Part shown: positions 25,796-35,016 of the stretch, one piece after another
Numbering within the stretch: the first letter of the stretch is position 1
Layout of the letters: each line of letters starts with the position of its first letter
NCBI GenBank assembly: GCA_030682255.1
Contig: JAUXOK010000019.1
Coordinates: 1 to 64,000, forward strand
DNA from: Bacteroidota bacterium
GTDB lineage: Bacteria; Bacteroidota; Bacteroidia; NS11-12g; UBA955
DNA: 64,000 bases
Direction of reading: 5' to 3'
Made by a program: the position numbers and the translations under genes
Notes under the pieces: generated by a model
What the model was told of the DNA's origin: nothing
Databases searched by the model: none
The model's input: only the letters and a program-made list of their open reading frames with translations

Positions 25796-26691
25796 CTTAT
25801 TATCTGATTTGAAATTTTAGTGCCTACCCATGTTTTACTTATAAGATTAAAAGGAGTGTTTTCAGGTTGTTTATTGCCTGTTGCTAACCACTTTTGATAG
25901 GATGTTTGGTTGTATTTGTAGTTTATGGTAACTCTATTGTTAAATATTCTTGCTTTATATGATAATGCAAAACTACCTTGAACGCCATCAAGTTCAATTT
26001 CTGTCCTTAATATGGATTTATAGCCAATATAATTATCTCCACCATTACACATTTCAGCCATATCAAGATAAAAAGGAGCTTGAGGCCATAATCCTTTTGG
26101 CAAACCAGCTAAATTTGCAGGTTCTGCACAAGAAATGACTCTGTTTGGATTTTCAATATAACCAAAACTAATCATAAATTCTTCATGTGGTTTATCTGTA
26201 TGATGCCCTTTCCAAGTGCCCCAAAATGGAGATAATAATGGGTTTATGGTATCATAAGCTGGCTGTTTTCTTAAAGCTTTAGAATGAAATTTTTTAGTCA
26301 CAGTATCTCTTTGTTTTTTCCCATTCAAACAAGGGGAATTACATTGTGTTATTAAGGTCACAGTGATATTTCTATCAGGGGGGAAATAACTTCTGCAAAG
26401 TGTTTTACTTTTTTCTATTTCAGCTCCTAAAATCCATGTAAAACTATCGTTTTTGTGTTTAGGAACAAAACAAACAGAATTATGTCCATAGACAGTGTCT
26501 GCTTCTGTAAACATAGTGTCACTATATCTTATGTCCCCTAAAGCTTCGTAAATAGTAAAGTCTGCATTTGCTTCTGTTATTCCATAACAAGGATCATAAT
26601 TTTCGCACTTAGGGTTGCTTGGGTCTTGGCAACACTCCTTTCTACAAGTGCTAAAAAACACCACCAAAAACAAAGCGAGGGTTAGTTTCAT
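25792..26691 (-). CDS. Cys-rich lipoprotein (cassette unit 2)
   Basis: 299 residues from ATG 26691 (MKLTLALFLVVFFSTC), which gives a canonical lipoprotein signal with the lipobox Cys at 16. The mature N-terminus CCQDPSNPKCENYDPCYG is shared with the paralogue at 29660-30520. Function unknown; probably a periplasmic or surface partner of the T9SS protein encoded immediately downstream with a 4-bp overlap. An earlier in-frame ATG (26739) would bury the signal peptide. The start overlaps the stop of a 37-codon lipoprotein-like ORF (TAATG). Confidence 0.75.
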   Translation of the reverse strand: MKLTLALFLVVFFSTCRKECCQDPSNPKCENYDPCYGITEANADFTIYEALGDIRYSDTMFTEADTVYGHNSVCFVPKHKNDSFTWILGAEIEKSKTLCRSYFPPDRNITVTLITQCNSPCLNGKKQRDTVTKKFHSKALRKQPAYDTINPLLSPFWGTWKGHHTDKPHEEFMISFGYIENPNRVISCAEPANLAGLPKGLWPQAPFYLDMAEMCNGGDNYIGYKSILRTEIELDGVQGSFALSYKARIFNNRVTINYKYNQTSYQKWLATGNKQPENTPFNLISKTWVGTKISNQIIR

Positions 26692-26804
26692 TATCTTAAG
26701 CATATTGGTATTGGTTTTTGGGTTGTAGTTGAGGCACAATCTTTTTTACAAGCACCTAGGCTCAATAATAAAAAGAGTGCCGTTAATTTTAATAAAGTTT
26801 TCAT
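26691..26804 (-). CDS. Mini-ORF with lipoprotein signal (37 aa)
   Basis: The product is a complete lipoprotein signal (MKTLLKLTALFLLLSLGAC) plus 18 residues. Its TAA stop overlaps the ATG of the next lipoprotein gene (TAATG). It may be a decayed copy of the cassette lipoprotein, kept as a coupling leader, or a genuine small lipopeptide. Confidence 0.45.
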   Translation of the reverse strand: MKTLLKLTALFLLLSLGACKKDCASTTTQKPIPICLR

Positions 26805-26809
26805 AACGC

Positions 26810-26935
26810 TTACTTATTTAAAATGGCATTCAATTTGGCTTCTAACTCTTTTAGTCGAGCTTCTTGGGCTTTCAGTTGCTCGTCTTGTTGTGTCCCTATG
26901 TTGCTAAATTTCAATTGGTGAAATATATTTTTCAT
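26810..26935 (-). pseudogene. Remnant of the coiled-coil fibre-like gene
   Basis: 41 codons. The last 24 residues (QQDEQLKAQEARLKELEAKL…) repeat the C-terminal tail of the 405-residue protein at 30525-31742 almost exactly, attached to an unrelated short N-terminus. It occupies the same relative position, first gene of the cassette. It still has an ATG and a promoter element upstream, so it may be expressed. Confidence 0.7.
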
Positions 26936-26955
26936 AAAAATGATTGTTTGTAAGG

Positions 26956-26963
26956 CAAATATA
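26956..26963 (-). promoter_or_regulatory. -7 promoter element of cassette unit 2
   Basis: TATATTTG on the minus strand, an exact TAnnTTTG match 21 bp upstream of the ATG at 26935 and just after the unit 1 terminator. Confidence 0.55.
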
Positions 26964-26976
26964 GGGATTATCAAAT

Positions 26977-27006
26977 AAAAAAAGCCCGCTTTAGCGGACT
27001 TTTTTA
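26977..27006. terminator. Terminator of cassette unit 1
   Basis: Hairpin AGCCCGCTTTAGCGGACT with flanking A- and T-runs, identical to the one at 22735-22765 and at the same distance from the T9SS stop codon. Confidence 0.8.
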
Positions 27007-27024
27007 TGGAATTTAATTAAGGTT

Positions 27025-29649
27025 TTACTGATTACTATGAATGATCAACTTCTCGGTTTTTTGGGTATTGCCACACGTTATTTTAACAAAATAAATACCC
27101 GCTGCTAAACCATTGGTTTCTATGAATTGCGAGGTTTGTTTGCCATTGTAGCTATTGTTAAACAACACTTTGCCCGTAACATCCATCAATGCAATGCTGT
27201 AATCTTGCTCGTTGTTGTTGAAGATAGATACGGTGAAGTTGGCGGTGGTGGGGTTGGGGGAGAGTTTAAAAGCTATTATTGATTTTTGTTTTTCCTCATA
27301 TTCTTTCATTGCTCTTGCTTGTTCTTCATAAGCTTCTTTTTCTCTCTTTACAGCAGACTGAGAAAATGTTTGAGCTTTGTATTTACTATTGTTGTTACAA
27401 AAAGCTGAAACTTGAGCATAAGTTTGAGGAGGTTGAGGAATTTTTTCTAGAGGCAATCCAACAATTAATTCAATGTCAGGGGAAATTTCTGCGCCAGGTT
27501 CTAATACAAAACCCTTTAATGAATAGATTTTTACTTTAGCACCATTAGTAGTTGACATTTTTGCTGATATATAAACTTCTCCATCAAATGCTAAATCTTT
27601 GGTTTGAGAAAAAATAATATTAGAATTAAAATCTTTTAATTCTCGTTGTATATTTATCACATTGTTTTTGGTAATAATTCTTTGAGGTATGTTTTGGAGA
27701 CTCAATTTAGTTGGAAAGGATAACATCATATAAGATTTATTTGGTTCATTGTTTTTACCGATATCATTAGATTCTATTATTATTTTAAATTGAATTAAAA
27801 TTTTTCCATTAAAGGTTTCTAATATATTATCATTAAACAATCCAATAACAGATAAATCTTTAAAGTTTTCTAATGGAACAAAAGGTGACGTGAATTTTAT
27901 GAAATTGTTAGAAGATTTTATGATATTTTTATTGTCAAATGTTGTAAAATTAATTGGAATTAATTCCATTGATAAATTATCTGTTATAATATATCTACAA
28001 TATATTACTGTTTTATTTAAGTTTATATTTAATTTGGGGTTGAAACTAAATTTTAAATCATCTTTTAATTCAAATCTAACAAAACGCGGAAATAATATTC
28101 TGTTTGGATTTGTCCTATCTAATTCATCAAATCCAAGAGAATCATGAAATTGCAATACAGGTGTTTCAAGCATAGCAAAAGTTCCTAGGCGTTCATTATA
28201 GGTTGGATAAGCAGGAATGGTTGTATTATTTAAGGGGTCATTAATATTATTTACATCTTCATATGTATATGCATTGTTTTGCATTTTAATATCGCTCCAA
28301 TTTGAACCTGGCATTGCTAGAGATATTCTAGTATTTTGAATTGTTGTTGTCTCTGTCCAAGTACCACTCATGTTTAATAAATCTGTTACTAAATTAGATG
28401 CATTATCAGTTTTTCCACAACCTGAAGTTACTAAGGATGTCATTAAAGTAGTATTTGCATCAATAATTTCTATAGCAGCTTTGGCTTGTTTTTTATTGTC
28501 TATTCCATCAATATCATCAAAGTTTTTTTGAACTACTTTTGCAAATTTATTTCCACAATTTAATACATTTTCCAATTCTGTTAATTGATTTTTTTCTGCT
28601 TGACTTAAATTAGATTTTGGATTTGTTTTTACTAAATTAACTAAATCAATATAAGCTTGGACATTAACAACTGCACCTCCAGTACTAATAGCCGATGCAG
28701 TAGCAACACCAGCTGCTAATACTCTTGTTACAACTTTTAAACCAAAATCAGAATTATCTTGTTTTTTTTCGGTTTTTATTGCATCTTCTACTTCATTTAA
28801 CTTAATATCAGCTGTTTTAACAAACGTAAACGATATATCCAGTTGTGATTTAAAATTACATAAACAAGGGTCATAAGCTACTGGTATATCAAACCAAAAA
28901 AACGAACTTTCATTATTTGTTGCAGTTGCAAATACTACTAAAACATTTTCCTCTGTTTCTTCATCCAAAGGTTGAATACTTCCTCCTTGAATGCTTAATA
29001 GATTAGTAGCTTTTAAATCTGGATTATAATGATTGGCAGATGATGGTATAATAATTTTATTTGGCGAAAATTTAGGTATTCTTAATTCAATTTTTATAGT
29101 AGAATAATCTTGATTTTGGCCCAAAATGGAACCAAAAAAACGAAATGTTCCAGAATATTTGTTATATAAAATCATATAAGGCAACTTTTTTCCGCCAGTA
29201 TTAGGGTTAATGCCAGGTTCATCTAAAATAGAATATCCAGTGTTAATATTACTCAAAGCCCCAAAATCAACTTTTAATAACTCCCAACCATCTTCAGGAT
29301 GATAGTTACTGCTATGATTGCCTGAAAGAGAACGATATTCACTAATGCCAGGGTCATTAAATGGGTTACGAAGTCCTTTCACAACACCATTTTCATCATA
29401 AGTTATATAATATTCATTAGGAGCTGGACTACCTATAGGATGTTTGACTTGCCATTTGAAGTCATTTTTTAAATCAGGGCAAACATCATTAACAAGATTA
29501 GTAGGGTTAGTTTTAATACCATTACCTAATTCGCAATGGTTTGAATTATTAGTATTATTGTGTGGAGCACAATTTGCAGGTGATGTTTGTGCTTTCAACA
29601 AGTTATTTGTTATTGCACATATCATTATAATTTTTATTATTTTTTTCAT
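27025..29649 (-). CDS. Large secreted T9SS cargo protein (cassette unit 1)
   Basis: About 874 residues from ATG 29649 (MKKIIKIIMICAITNNLLKAQ, signal peptide). The longer frame overlaps the upstream gene and is unlikely. The C-terminal T9SS type A sorting domain (SPNPTTANFTVSI … DVTGKVLFNNSYNGK … GIYFVKI) is nearly identical to that of the paralogue at 22784-25795; the body is much more divergent but keeps HPEDGWEL, LYNKYSG and VAYDPCLC. A Lys/Glu-rich stretch (YEEQARAMKEYEEKQK) precedes the sorting domain. No known enzymatic motif; adhesion or a structural role is possible but unproven. Confidence 0.8.
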   Translation of the reverse strand: MKKIIKIIMICAITNNLLKAQTSPANCAPHNNTNNSNHCELGNGIKTNPTNLVNDVCPDLKNDFKWQVKHPIGSPAPNEYYITYDENGVVKGLRNPFNDPGISEYRSLSGNHSSNYHPEDGWELLKVDFGALSNINTGYSILDEPGINPNTGGKKLPYMILYNKYSGTFRFFGSILGQNQDYSTIKIELRIPKFSPNKIIIPSSANHYNPDLKATNLLSIQGGSIQPLDEETEENVLVVFATATNNESSFFWFDIPVAYDPCLCNFKSQLDISFTFVKTADIKLNEVEDAIKTEKKQDNSDFGLKVVTRVLAAGVATASAISTGGAVVNVQAYIDLVNLVKTNPKSNLSQAEKNQLTELENVLNCGNKFAKVVQKNFDDIDGIDNKKQAKAAIEIIDANTTLMTSLVTSGCGKTDNASNLVTDLLNMSGTWTETTTIQNTRISLAMPGSNWSDIKMQNNAYTYEDVNNINDPLNNTTIPAYPTYNERLGTFAMLETPVLQFHDSLGFDELDRTNPNRILFPRFVRFELKDDLKFSFNPKLNINLNKTVIYCRYIITDNLSMELIPINFTTFDNKNIIKSSNNFIKFTSPFVPLENFKDLSVIGLFNDNILETFNGKILIQFKIIIESNDIGKNNEPNKSYMMLSFPTKLSLQNIPQRIITKNNVINIQRELKDFNSNIIFSQTKDLAFDGEVYISAKMSTTNGAKVKIYSLKGFVLEPGAEISPDIELIVGLPLEKIPQPPQTYAQVSAFCNNNSKYKAQTFSQSAVKREKEAYEEQARAMKEYEEKQKSIIAFKLSPNPTTANFTVSIFNNNEQDYSIALMDVTGKVLFNNSYNGKQTSQFIETNGLAAGIYFVKITCGNTQKTEKLIIHSNQ

Positions 29650-29659
29650 GTTGTTTTTT

Positions 29660-30520
29660 TTAAATTCTATCTCCAATAAATTCATATCTTTCAAATCCAG
29701 TTGGTTTTTTAAATTCATAAATTAGTCTAATTTTATTTTCATTAATAAAATAATTTTCAATGTAAGAAAAATAAAAACTTAATTTAGGAGTGTTTTGCTC
29801 TGGAAATAATATTTTGATTTTGCTGTTTTTATAATTTTGGCACATTTCAACTAGATGTGTCACTGGATGAAGTAATGTATCTACTGATTTTAATCCAATT
29901 GTTAAAGCAAACGGTGCTTCAACACCTCTAAAATTACCAATCATTTGTTGAATTAATGTTAAAGTTACTGATTTGTTTGGTTCATTTGTAAAATAACCTT
30001 TGAAACTTGCAAAACTTTCATTTCTTTTAATTAAAGAGTAGCCAAAAGGTTCAAAATATAAATTCCTAGTAACTTGTATCAAGGTGTCATCAGCTTGTGT
30101 CATGCAACTATTTAAAGGCGTTTTAATGGTTAGTGTTACTGATAAGTGTTTTCTCCAATTATCGGCTTTTAAATAGTCGCTAAAATCAACTTCAAAACCT
30201 TTATTTGTTTTTCTAGGTTCAGGTTCATTACCAATTTGCCACTCATAAGTGCTGTTATTGGGATTATTCAATGGTATATCAAATCGAACACTTGTTTCGC
30301 TAAAGGTATCGCATGGTATCAAATCGCACCAATCTTCAGGTGGCTTAAAACCCCTATCACCAGGGCGCACTCTAAAATTGGAATTTATTCTTGTTTTGCC
30401 ATAGCATGGGTCATAATTCTCACACTCAGGATTTGTAGGATCTTGACAACAATCTTTTTTACATGTGCTAAAAAATAACACCAAGAAAAAAGCAAGTGTT
30501 AATTTCAATGAAGTTTTCAT
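29660..30520 (-). CDS. Cys-rich lipoprotein (cassette unit 1)
   Basis: 286 residues. Lipoprotein signal MKTSLKLTLAFFLVLFFSTC, then KKDCCQDPTNPECENYDPCYG, the same Cys-rich mature start as the paralogue at 25792-26691. The rest is beta-rich and much more divergent. It lies 4 bp after the fibre-like gene and 10 bp before the T9SS gene, so the three form an operon. Function unknown. Confidence 0.78.
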   Translation of the reverse strand: MKTSLKLTLAFFLVLFFSTCKKDCCQDPTNPECENYDPCYGKTRINSNFRVRPGDRGFKPPEDWCDLIPCDTFSETSVRFDIPLNNPNNSTYEWQIGNEPEPRKTNKGFEVDFSDYLKADNWRKHLSVTLTIKTPLNSCMTQADDTLIQVTRNLYFEPFGYSLIKRNESFASFKGYFTNEPNKSVTLTLIQQMIGNFRGVEAPFALTIGLKSVDTLLHPVTHLVEMCQNYKNSKIKILFPEQNTPKLSFYFSYIENYFINENKIRLIYEFKKPTGFERYEFIGDRI

Positions 30521-30524
30521 AACA

Positions 30525-31742
30525 TTATTTGTTAAGGATTGCGTTCAATTTAGCTTCTAACTCTTTTAGTCGAGCTTCTTGAGCTTTCAGTTGCTCGTCT
30601 TGTTGTATGGTGTAGAGCGTTAGTTCTTCTATTTTTTGTTGTTGCAGTTTTTGCAATTCGCCCACATCTTGTCCGCTGTTCATTACGCTGTCTTGGCTTG
30701 GCATACCCGGTAAGTGGTGTTTAGTATTAATGAACTTGGCAACTTCGCTCAAAGGCATCAATTTGTAATTGCTTTGGAACACAAAATCGGGCCACCATCT
30801 GGCATCAACAACAACATTGGTAGTTCGTAAGTTACCTCTCAATTCTGTGTTGCCATTGGCTTCCATTCTTAAGCCACCTGATGTTCCCCATGGCGCTATT
30901 ACAAATGTGCCATTCACATTGCTGCCATCAGTATTACCACCATCTGAGTAAATAATAGCTTGGTCGCCTGTTTGTATGATGTTATTGTAGGCGAAGGCTC
31001 CAAGTCTGTTAAAAAATAACATTTGACTGGTTCTATAAGCATCTGCCATTAAACCACCTCCAACTCCAATTGGAACAGATGGAACACCAAAATTTCTTTT
31101 TGAAAAAATAGCAGTTGGCACATTGTTTAGAATTCCAGGTGTGGCTTGTACAACATCAAATTGCGCTCTTGGGTTCATAATATTAACGCCAACCCTGCCT
31201 TCGTTGTTTACAATAAAATGTGTTTTTAAATGATAAGCACCTATACTTGTAGGGCCTCCACCCCCGCCAATATCTTCTGTTCTAACCCAAAAAAGATTCT
31301 TTTTAGTTAAACTAGACGAAAAACTTGAAGGCAATATTTGCACATAAGGGGCAAGACTAAGTAATGGCATAACAGGCAAGATGTTGGGGTCATTAATTGA
31401 TGCCTCCCAAAGACCACCGCCACCTCCAATTGTAAAAGGGTTTCCATTGCAATCTTTAGCCGTAACAATCAATCCATCTTGTGGTGAAGCTTGTGGGCAA
31501 AAAACAATTTCTTGTTTGCCTCTTGGGGTTGTGGTACCAACTCCTACATCGTGCTGAGTTGTGGTTTGATTAGAAGGTGCCCAAGGACCAGTTGTTGGTG
31601 TTTGCGAATAAACAGGCAATAAACATGTAAAGATAAAAACAAATAAAATAGATTTAAAAACACCTCTAAATTGTTTTTTGAAATTTGAATTGGAAAGGCA
31701 TAAAATTACGCCCGTTTTTCGGATGTGAAATAGTTGAATCAT
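30525..31742 (-). CDS. Secreted fibre-like protein with C-terminal coiled coil
   Basis: 405 residues. A signal peptide ends near PVYSQ (about 46), after an unusually long N-region, so the true start may lie downstream of 31742. The Gly-rich beta body (VGVGTTTPRGK, GRVGVNIMNPRAQFDV) and the terminal segment DFVFQSNYKLMPLSEVAKF … HHLPGMPS are typical of Bacteroidota proteins related to phage tail-fibre trimerisation regions. A heptad coiled coil (QKIEELTLYTIQQDEQLKAQ…) ends the chain. It is probably trimeric. It heads a three-gene operon with a lipoprotein and a T9SS cargo. Confidence 0.75.
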   Translation of the reverse strand: MIQLFHIRKTGVILCLSNSNFKKQFRGVFKSILFVFIFTCLLPVYSQTPTTGPWAPSNQTTTQHDVGVGTTTPRGKQEIVFCPQASPQDGLIVTAKDCNGNPFTIGGGGGLWEASINDPNILPVMPLLSLAPYVQILPSSFSSSLTKKNLFWVRTEDIGGGGGPTSIGAYHLKTHFIVNNEGRVGVNIMNPRAQFDVVQATPGILNNVPTAIFSKRNFGVPSVPIGVGGGLMADAYRTSQMLFFNRLGAFAYNNIIQTGDQAIIYSDGGNTDGSNVNGTFVIAPWGTSGGLRMEANGNTELRGNLRTTNVVVDARWWPDFVFQSNYKLMPLSEVAKFINTKHHLPGMPSQDSVMNSGQDVGELQKLQQQKIEELTLYTIQQDEQLKAQEARLKELEAKLNAILNK

Positions 31743-32189
31743 ATAATAATTAATCTTAGCTTTACAAATTTTGGAAATAGAAAATTAAAAAACAAGAAAA
31801 TTATTATTTTATTTTTTGCACGCAGTTTGACAATTTCTAGGTATGAAAACAATTGAAAAATGTATAATCTAATAAGTAAAAATACTTAAAAAATGAGTAT
31901 TTTGAACCATTTTCGAGGATAGTATCATTCTGCTATTTTTCGCTTTTTTATTTTAATAATTGATTTAAAGTCAAAAAACGTCATGTTTTGCTTGGGTTGA
32001 GAATTTTTTCGAAAAAAATGATTGAAATTTTTTTCAAAGTATAAAACACACCTAATAATGATTCAAAAAGTACAATTTCAGCATAATCTCATTTTGCTAT
32101 TTTTATATTTTTTCGGCATAAAATTATTATAAGTCAATAGAATATTAAATAAATACAATTGGATTAATTTATAAATCTGATTAGTATGA
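31743..32189. other. AT-rich intergenic region
   Basis: No gene-like ORF. It should contain the promoter of the minus-strand cassette. The best -7 candidate, CAAATTTT in plus-strand orientation near 31766, has one mismatch. Nothing else distinct except repeat D at the far end. Confidence 0.5.
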
Positions 32190-32284
32190 TACCGATTATG
32201 CTTTCAATAAAATACAATCAATTAACTTAAAAATGGTCTGTTTTCAAGCTATATCGGCATTACAATTCTAAATGTTATAAAATT
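32190..32284. repeat. Dispersed repeat D, copy 2
   Basis: Same 95-bp repeat as 354-448, about 80% identical, in the same orientation. Here it lies downstream of the pirin gene. No coding potential. Confidence 0.6.
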
Positions 32285-32370
32285 TTTATAACTGTTTGCT
32301 TTTCATAGCACAACGTTAAAATCGTGGGCTATATTAACGATTAATCCTTATAATAAAAAAATCCCCCCCG

Positions 32371-33498
32371 TCAACCTCCCATCACTTCTTCTTTGCCATC
32401 AGCATGTTTGGCAAATCTGCCTTTGGTTTTATCGTGCACTTGGTCGTATTTGGGCCAAGGCCATCCGCCAAAACGGGTTTTGTTGTAGTCTTCAAAAGCT
32501 TGCATTATCTCTTCTTTGGAGTTCATAACAAACGGTCCATACTGCACCACCGTTTCATTGATGGGTTTGCCTTGTAACAATAAAAGTTTGCTGTTATTAT
32601 GTGGGTTTTTGATGACAATGTCCATGTCTGGTTCTAATAAAATGGCATGGTATTTTGGGATTTCAGTATTGGCAATATTAATGTTGTTGCCATCGTAGAA
32701 ATATAGCGTGCGATTTACACCTTTTTCAGTTTTGGGCAAGGTCCATTCAGTACCTTTGTCCAATTGAATATTCCAGACTGCTAAATGGTTGTTTTTGTCG
32801 GCAGCCCAAGAGTTTGGTGGTGGGGTAGGGGCATTTAAGCCTTCCAATTCCCCTGCTATAATTTCAATTTTAACGCCTTTGGTTTTATTATAAACAGGGA
32901 TAGATTCAGACCAAAACATTTTAAAATGAGCATCCACCATTTTGTTTTTCTTTGGTAAATTTAGCCAAACCTGAAATAACTCTAACGGATTTTCTTCCTC
33001 AGATTTTAACAACGGAAACATTTCAGAATGTTGAACGCCTTTGCCTGCGGTCATCCATTGCACATCGCCATTGCCATATCTGCCTGCAGCACCCAATGAG
33101 TCGGCATGGTCTACCAAACCTTTTCTTACAATGGTAATGGTTTCAAAACCCCTATGAGGATGGCCAGGAAATCCAGGTACATCTTTGCCATGATACATTC
33201 TAAATCCATCTTTTACAATGAAATCATCGCCTAATTGACGTCCCTTTAATGAGATGGCTGGTCCCATGTTTTCATTTCCTTTTGGAAAAAAATCTTCGTG
33301 GTGGGCGCAAAATAGAAATGGGTCGTAGGTTTCCCATTGAAAACCCAAAAGTTGAGTGCCTTTAATGGCTTTTTTTTCTTCTGTTGGCATGGTGTTTTGT
33401 TCTTTTCTTGCAATGCTGATAAGCGGTAAACTCAGTAAAGAAGCGGCTGAAATAGCCATTTTAGTTAAAAAATTTCGTCTTGGCAGTTTTTGGCTCAT
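32371..33498 (-). CDS. Pirin-family protein with Tat signal
   Basis: 375 residues. A twin-arginine signal is clear at the N-terminus: LPRRNFLTKMAISAASLLSL. The bicupin pirin domain follows with its metal ligands, HPHRGFETIT (two His) and VQHSEMF (His, Glu). Pirins bind Fe and some oxidise quercetin; most are cytoplasmic. A Tat signal implies export of the folded, metal-loaded protein. The -7 element TAAATTTG lies 11 bp upstream of the ATG. A C-terminal segment beyond the usual pirin core (FGGWPWPKYDQVHDKTKGRF) is present. Confidence 0.88.
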   Translation of the reverse strand: MSQKLPRRNFLTKMAISAASLLSLPLISIARKEQNTMPTEEKKAIKGTQLLGFQWETYDPFLFCAHHEDFFPKGNENMGPAISLKGRQLGDDFIVKDGFRMYHGKDVPGFPGHPHRGFETITIVRKGLVDHADSLGAAGRYGNGDVQWMTAGKGVQHSEMFPLLKSEEENPLELFQVWLNLPKKNKMVDAHFKMFWSESIPVYNKTKGVKIEIIAGELEGLNAPTPPPNSWAADKNNHLAVWNIQLDKGTEWTLPKTEKGVNRTLYFYDGNNINIANTEIPKYHAILLEPDMDIVIKNPHNNSKLLLLQGKPINETVVQYGPFVMNSKEEIMQAFEDYNKTRFGGWPWPKYDQVHDKTKGRFAKHADGKEEVMGG

Positions 33499-33508
33499 AA
33501 TAATAAAA

Positions 33509-33516
33509 CAAATTTA
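33509..33516 (-). promoter_or_regulatory. -7 promoter element (TAAATTTG) of the pirin gene
   Basis: Exact TAnnTTTG match on the minus strand, 11 bp from the start codon. Confidence 0.5.
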
Positions 33517-33581
33517 GTCCAAAATAAGTTCATTACACTTAAACTGGTTTAAGAAATATGTGAGGCTTCCTATTTTTCCCT

Positions 33582-33589
33582 TATTTTTG
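33582..33589 (+). promoter_or_regulatory. -7 promoter element (TATTTTTG) of the LD-carboxypeptidase gene
   Basis: Exact TAnnTTTG match 16 bp before ATG 33605. It decides against the upstream GTG at 33560 as the start. Confidence 0.5.
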
Positions 33590-33604
33590 AAAATTCTATT
33601 TAAA

Positions 33605-34531
33605 ATGTCTATTGCTATCGAAATCCCACCTTTTTTAGAACCCGGTGATACAATCGCCATTGCTGCTACTGCAAGAAGTATTTCAAAAGAACAGTTGAAA
33701 AATTCAGTTGATTATGTTGAATCAAAGGGTTTCAAAGTGTTTATTCATGAGGGATTACATGAGTCTATGCATCAGTTTGCTGGAACAGAAGCACACAGGG
33801 CAAAGTTATTTAATGAATTGTTGTTAAATCAAGATGTTAAAGCCATTTGGTGCGCAAGAGGTGGTTATGGAACCGCTAGAATGATAGACTTGATCGATTT
33901 TGAAATATTAAAGTCAAATCCGAAATGGATTGCAGGCTTTAGCGATGTGACAATACTTTTAAATCATGTTTACCAAAATTGTAACATGGCAAGTTTACAC
34001 AGTACAATGCCAATTTTTATGCACGAGAAAGTCAATACAGATTTTGAGAATGTGGCAATTGCGATTGATAGTTTGCTGGATGCATTGAAAGGTGATTTTC
34101 TTGATTTTGATTTATCTGCGAATAAAACAATCAGGAAAAAGAATTTTGAAGGTGAAATTATTGGGGGCAATTTGTCCGTTTTATTGAGTGCTTTAGGCTC
34201 GCAATCTGATGTGTCTTGGGATGATAAGATTTTGTTTATCGAAGATTTGGATGAATACTATTATCACATCGATAGAATGTTGGTTACATTAAAAAGGGCA
34301 GGGAAGTTAAAGCAAATAAAAGCCTTATTGGTTGGTAGTTTTATTCAAATGAAAGACCATACCATTCCTTTTGGATATAATGTTGAAGAAATGATTTTAC
34401 AACACACACAAGATTATCATTTTCCAATAGTTTTTGATGTTGAAGTTGGTCATCATCTTCGAAATTTATGTTTGCCTTTTGGTATTGATGCAAAATATTT
34501 AAATGGATTTCTTACCTTTGCCCACTCGTGA
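33605..34531 (+). CDS. LD-carboxypeptidase (peptidase S66, LdcA-like)
   Basis: About 308 residues. Removes the terminal D-Ala from murein tetrapeptides during cell-wall recycling. Family marks: FLEPGDTIAIAATAR at the N-terminus, WCARGGYGTARMID, the nucleophile Ser in IAGFSDVT, the Glu region FIEDLDEYYYHIDRML, and the His in VGHHLRN. I use ATG 33605, supported by the promoter element. No export signal, so cytoplasmic. The TGA stop overlaps the GTG start of the next gene (GTGA). Confidence 0.9.
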   Translation: MSIAIEIPPFLEPGDTIAIAATARSISKEQLKNSVDYVESKGFKVFIHEGLHESMHQFAGTEAHRAKLFNELLLNQDVKAIWCARGGYGTARMIDLIDFEILKSNPKWIAGFSDVTILLNHVYQNCNMASLHSTMPIFMHEKVNTDFENVAIAIDSLLDALKGDFLDFDLSANKTIRKKNFEGEIIGGNLSVLLSALGSQSDVSWDDKILFIEDLDEYYYHIDRMLVTLKRAGKLKQIKALLVGSFIQMKDHTIPFGYNVEEMILQHTQDYHFPIVFDVEVGHHLRNLCLPFGIDAKYLNGFLTFAHS

Positions 34532-35016
34532 AATTAGTCATTAAGCAAATAACAAAGTTTGTAATCATTGGATTGTCTGCTGTATTGGTAGATTTAATCA
34601 TATACTACACACTCACAGAGGTATTTAAGTTAAATACAGATTTGTCAAAAGCCAGTTCGTTTATGATTGGAACAGTTTATACTTATTACCTCAATAAACT
34701 ATGGACATGGCGCTACACTGAAAGAAGCAATAAAGGCATGGTTATTAAATTCGTAAGCATATACATGTTTTCGATGTTGATTAATATCTTTATTAATAAA
34801 ATGGGTTTGGTTTATATTCCGGGATTTGAAGTTGGAATTAATGTTACTACTGATACATTCTCCAAAAATTTCTTTTCATTCAAAGGTCAAAAGTTTTTAG
34901 CTTTTTTCTTTGCCACTTTAGCGAGTGCGGTGATTAATTTTTTGGGTCAGAAATTTATTGTTTTTAACTCTATCAAACCAGACCCAAAAGATGAAACTAA
35001 TATTGAGGTCTCTTAA
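34528..35016 (+). CDS. GtrA-family membrane protein
   Basis: 162 residues with four hydrophobic segments. The GtrA family pattern is visible: FVIIGLSAVLVDLIIYYTL, SSFMIGTVYTYYLNKLWTWR and NFLGQKFIVF near the end. Family members are thought to help move lipid-linked sugars across the membrane. GTG start overlapping the previous stop by 4 bp. The 3' end overlaps the convergent gene by 20 bp. Confidence 0.82.
   Translation: MKLVIKQITKFVIIGLSAVLVDLIIYYTLTEVFKLNTDLSKASSFMIGTVYTYYLNKLWTWRYTERSNKGMVIKFVSIYMFSMLINIFINKMGLVYIPGFEVGINVTTDTFSKNFFSFKGQKFLAFFFATLASAVINFLGQKFIVFNSIKPDPKDETNIEVS

Noticed and set aside
29444-29725. Plus-strand ORFs inside the minus-strand T9SS genes (this and several others)
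   Set aside because: They are antisense shadows of longer coding frames with signal peptides and recognisable domains, and their products are low-complexity hydrophobic strings.
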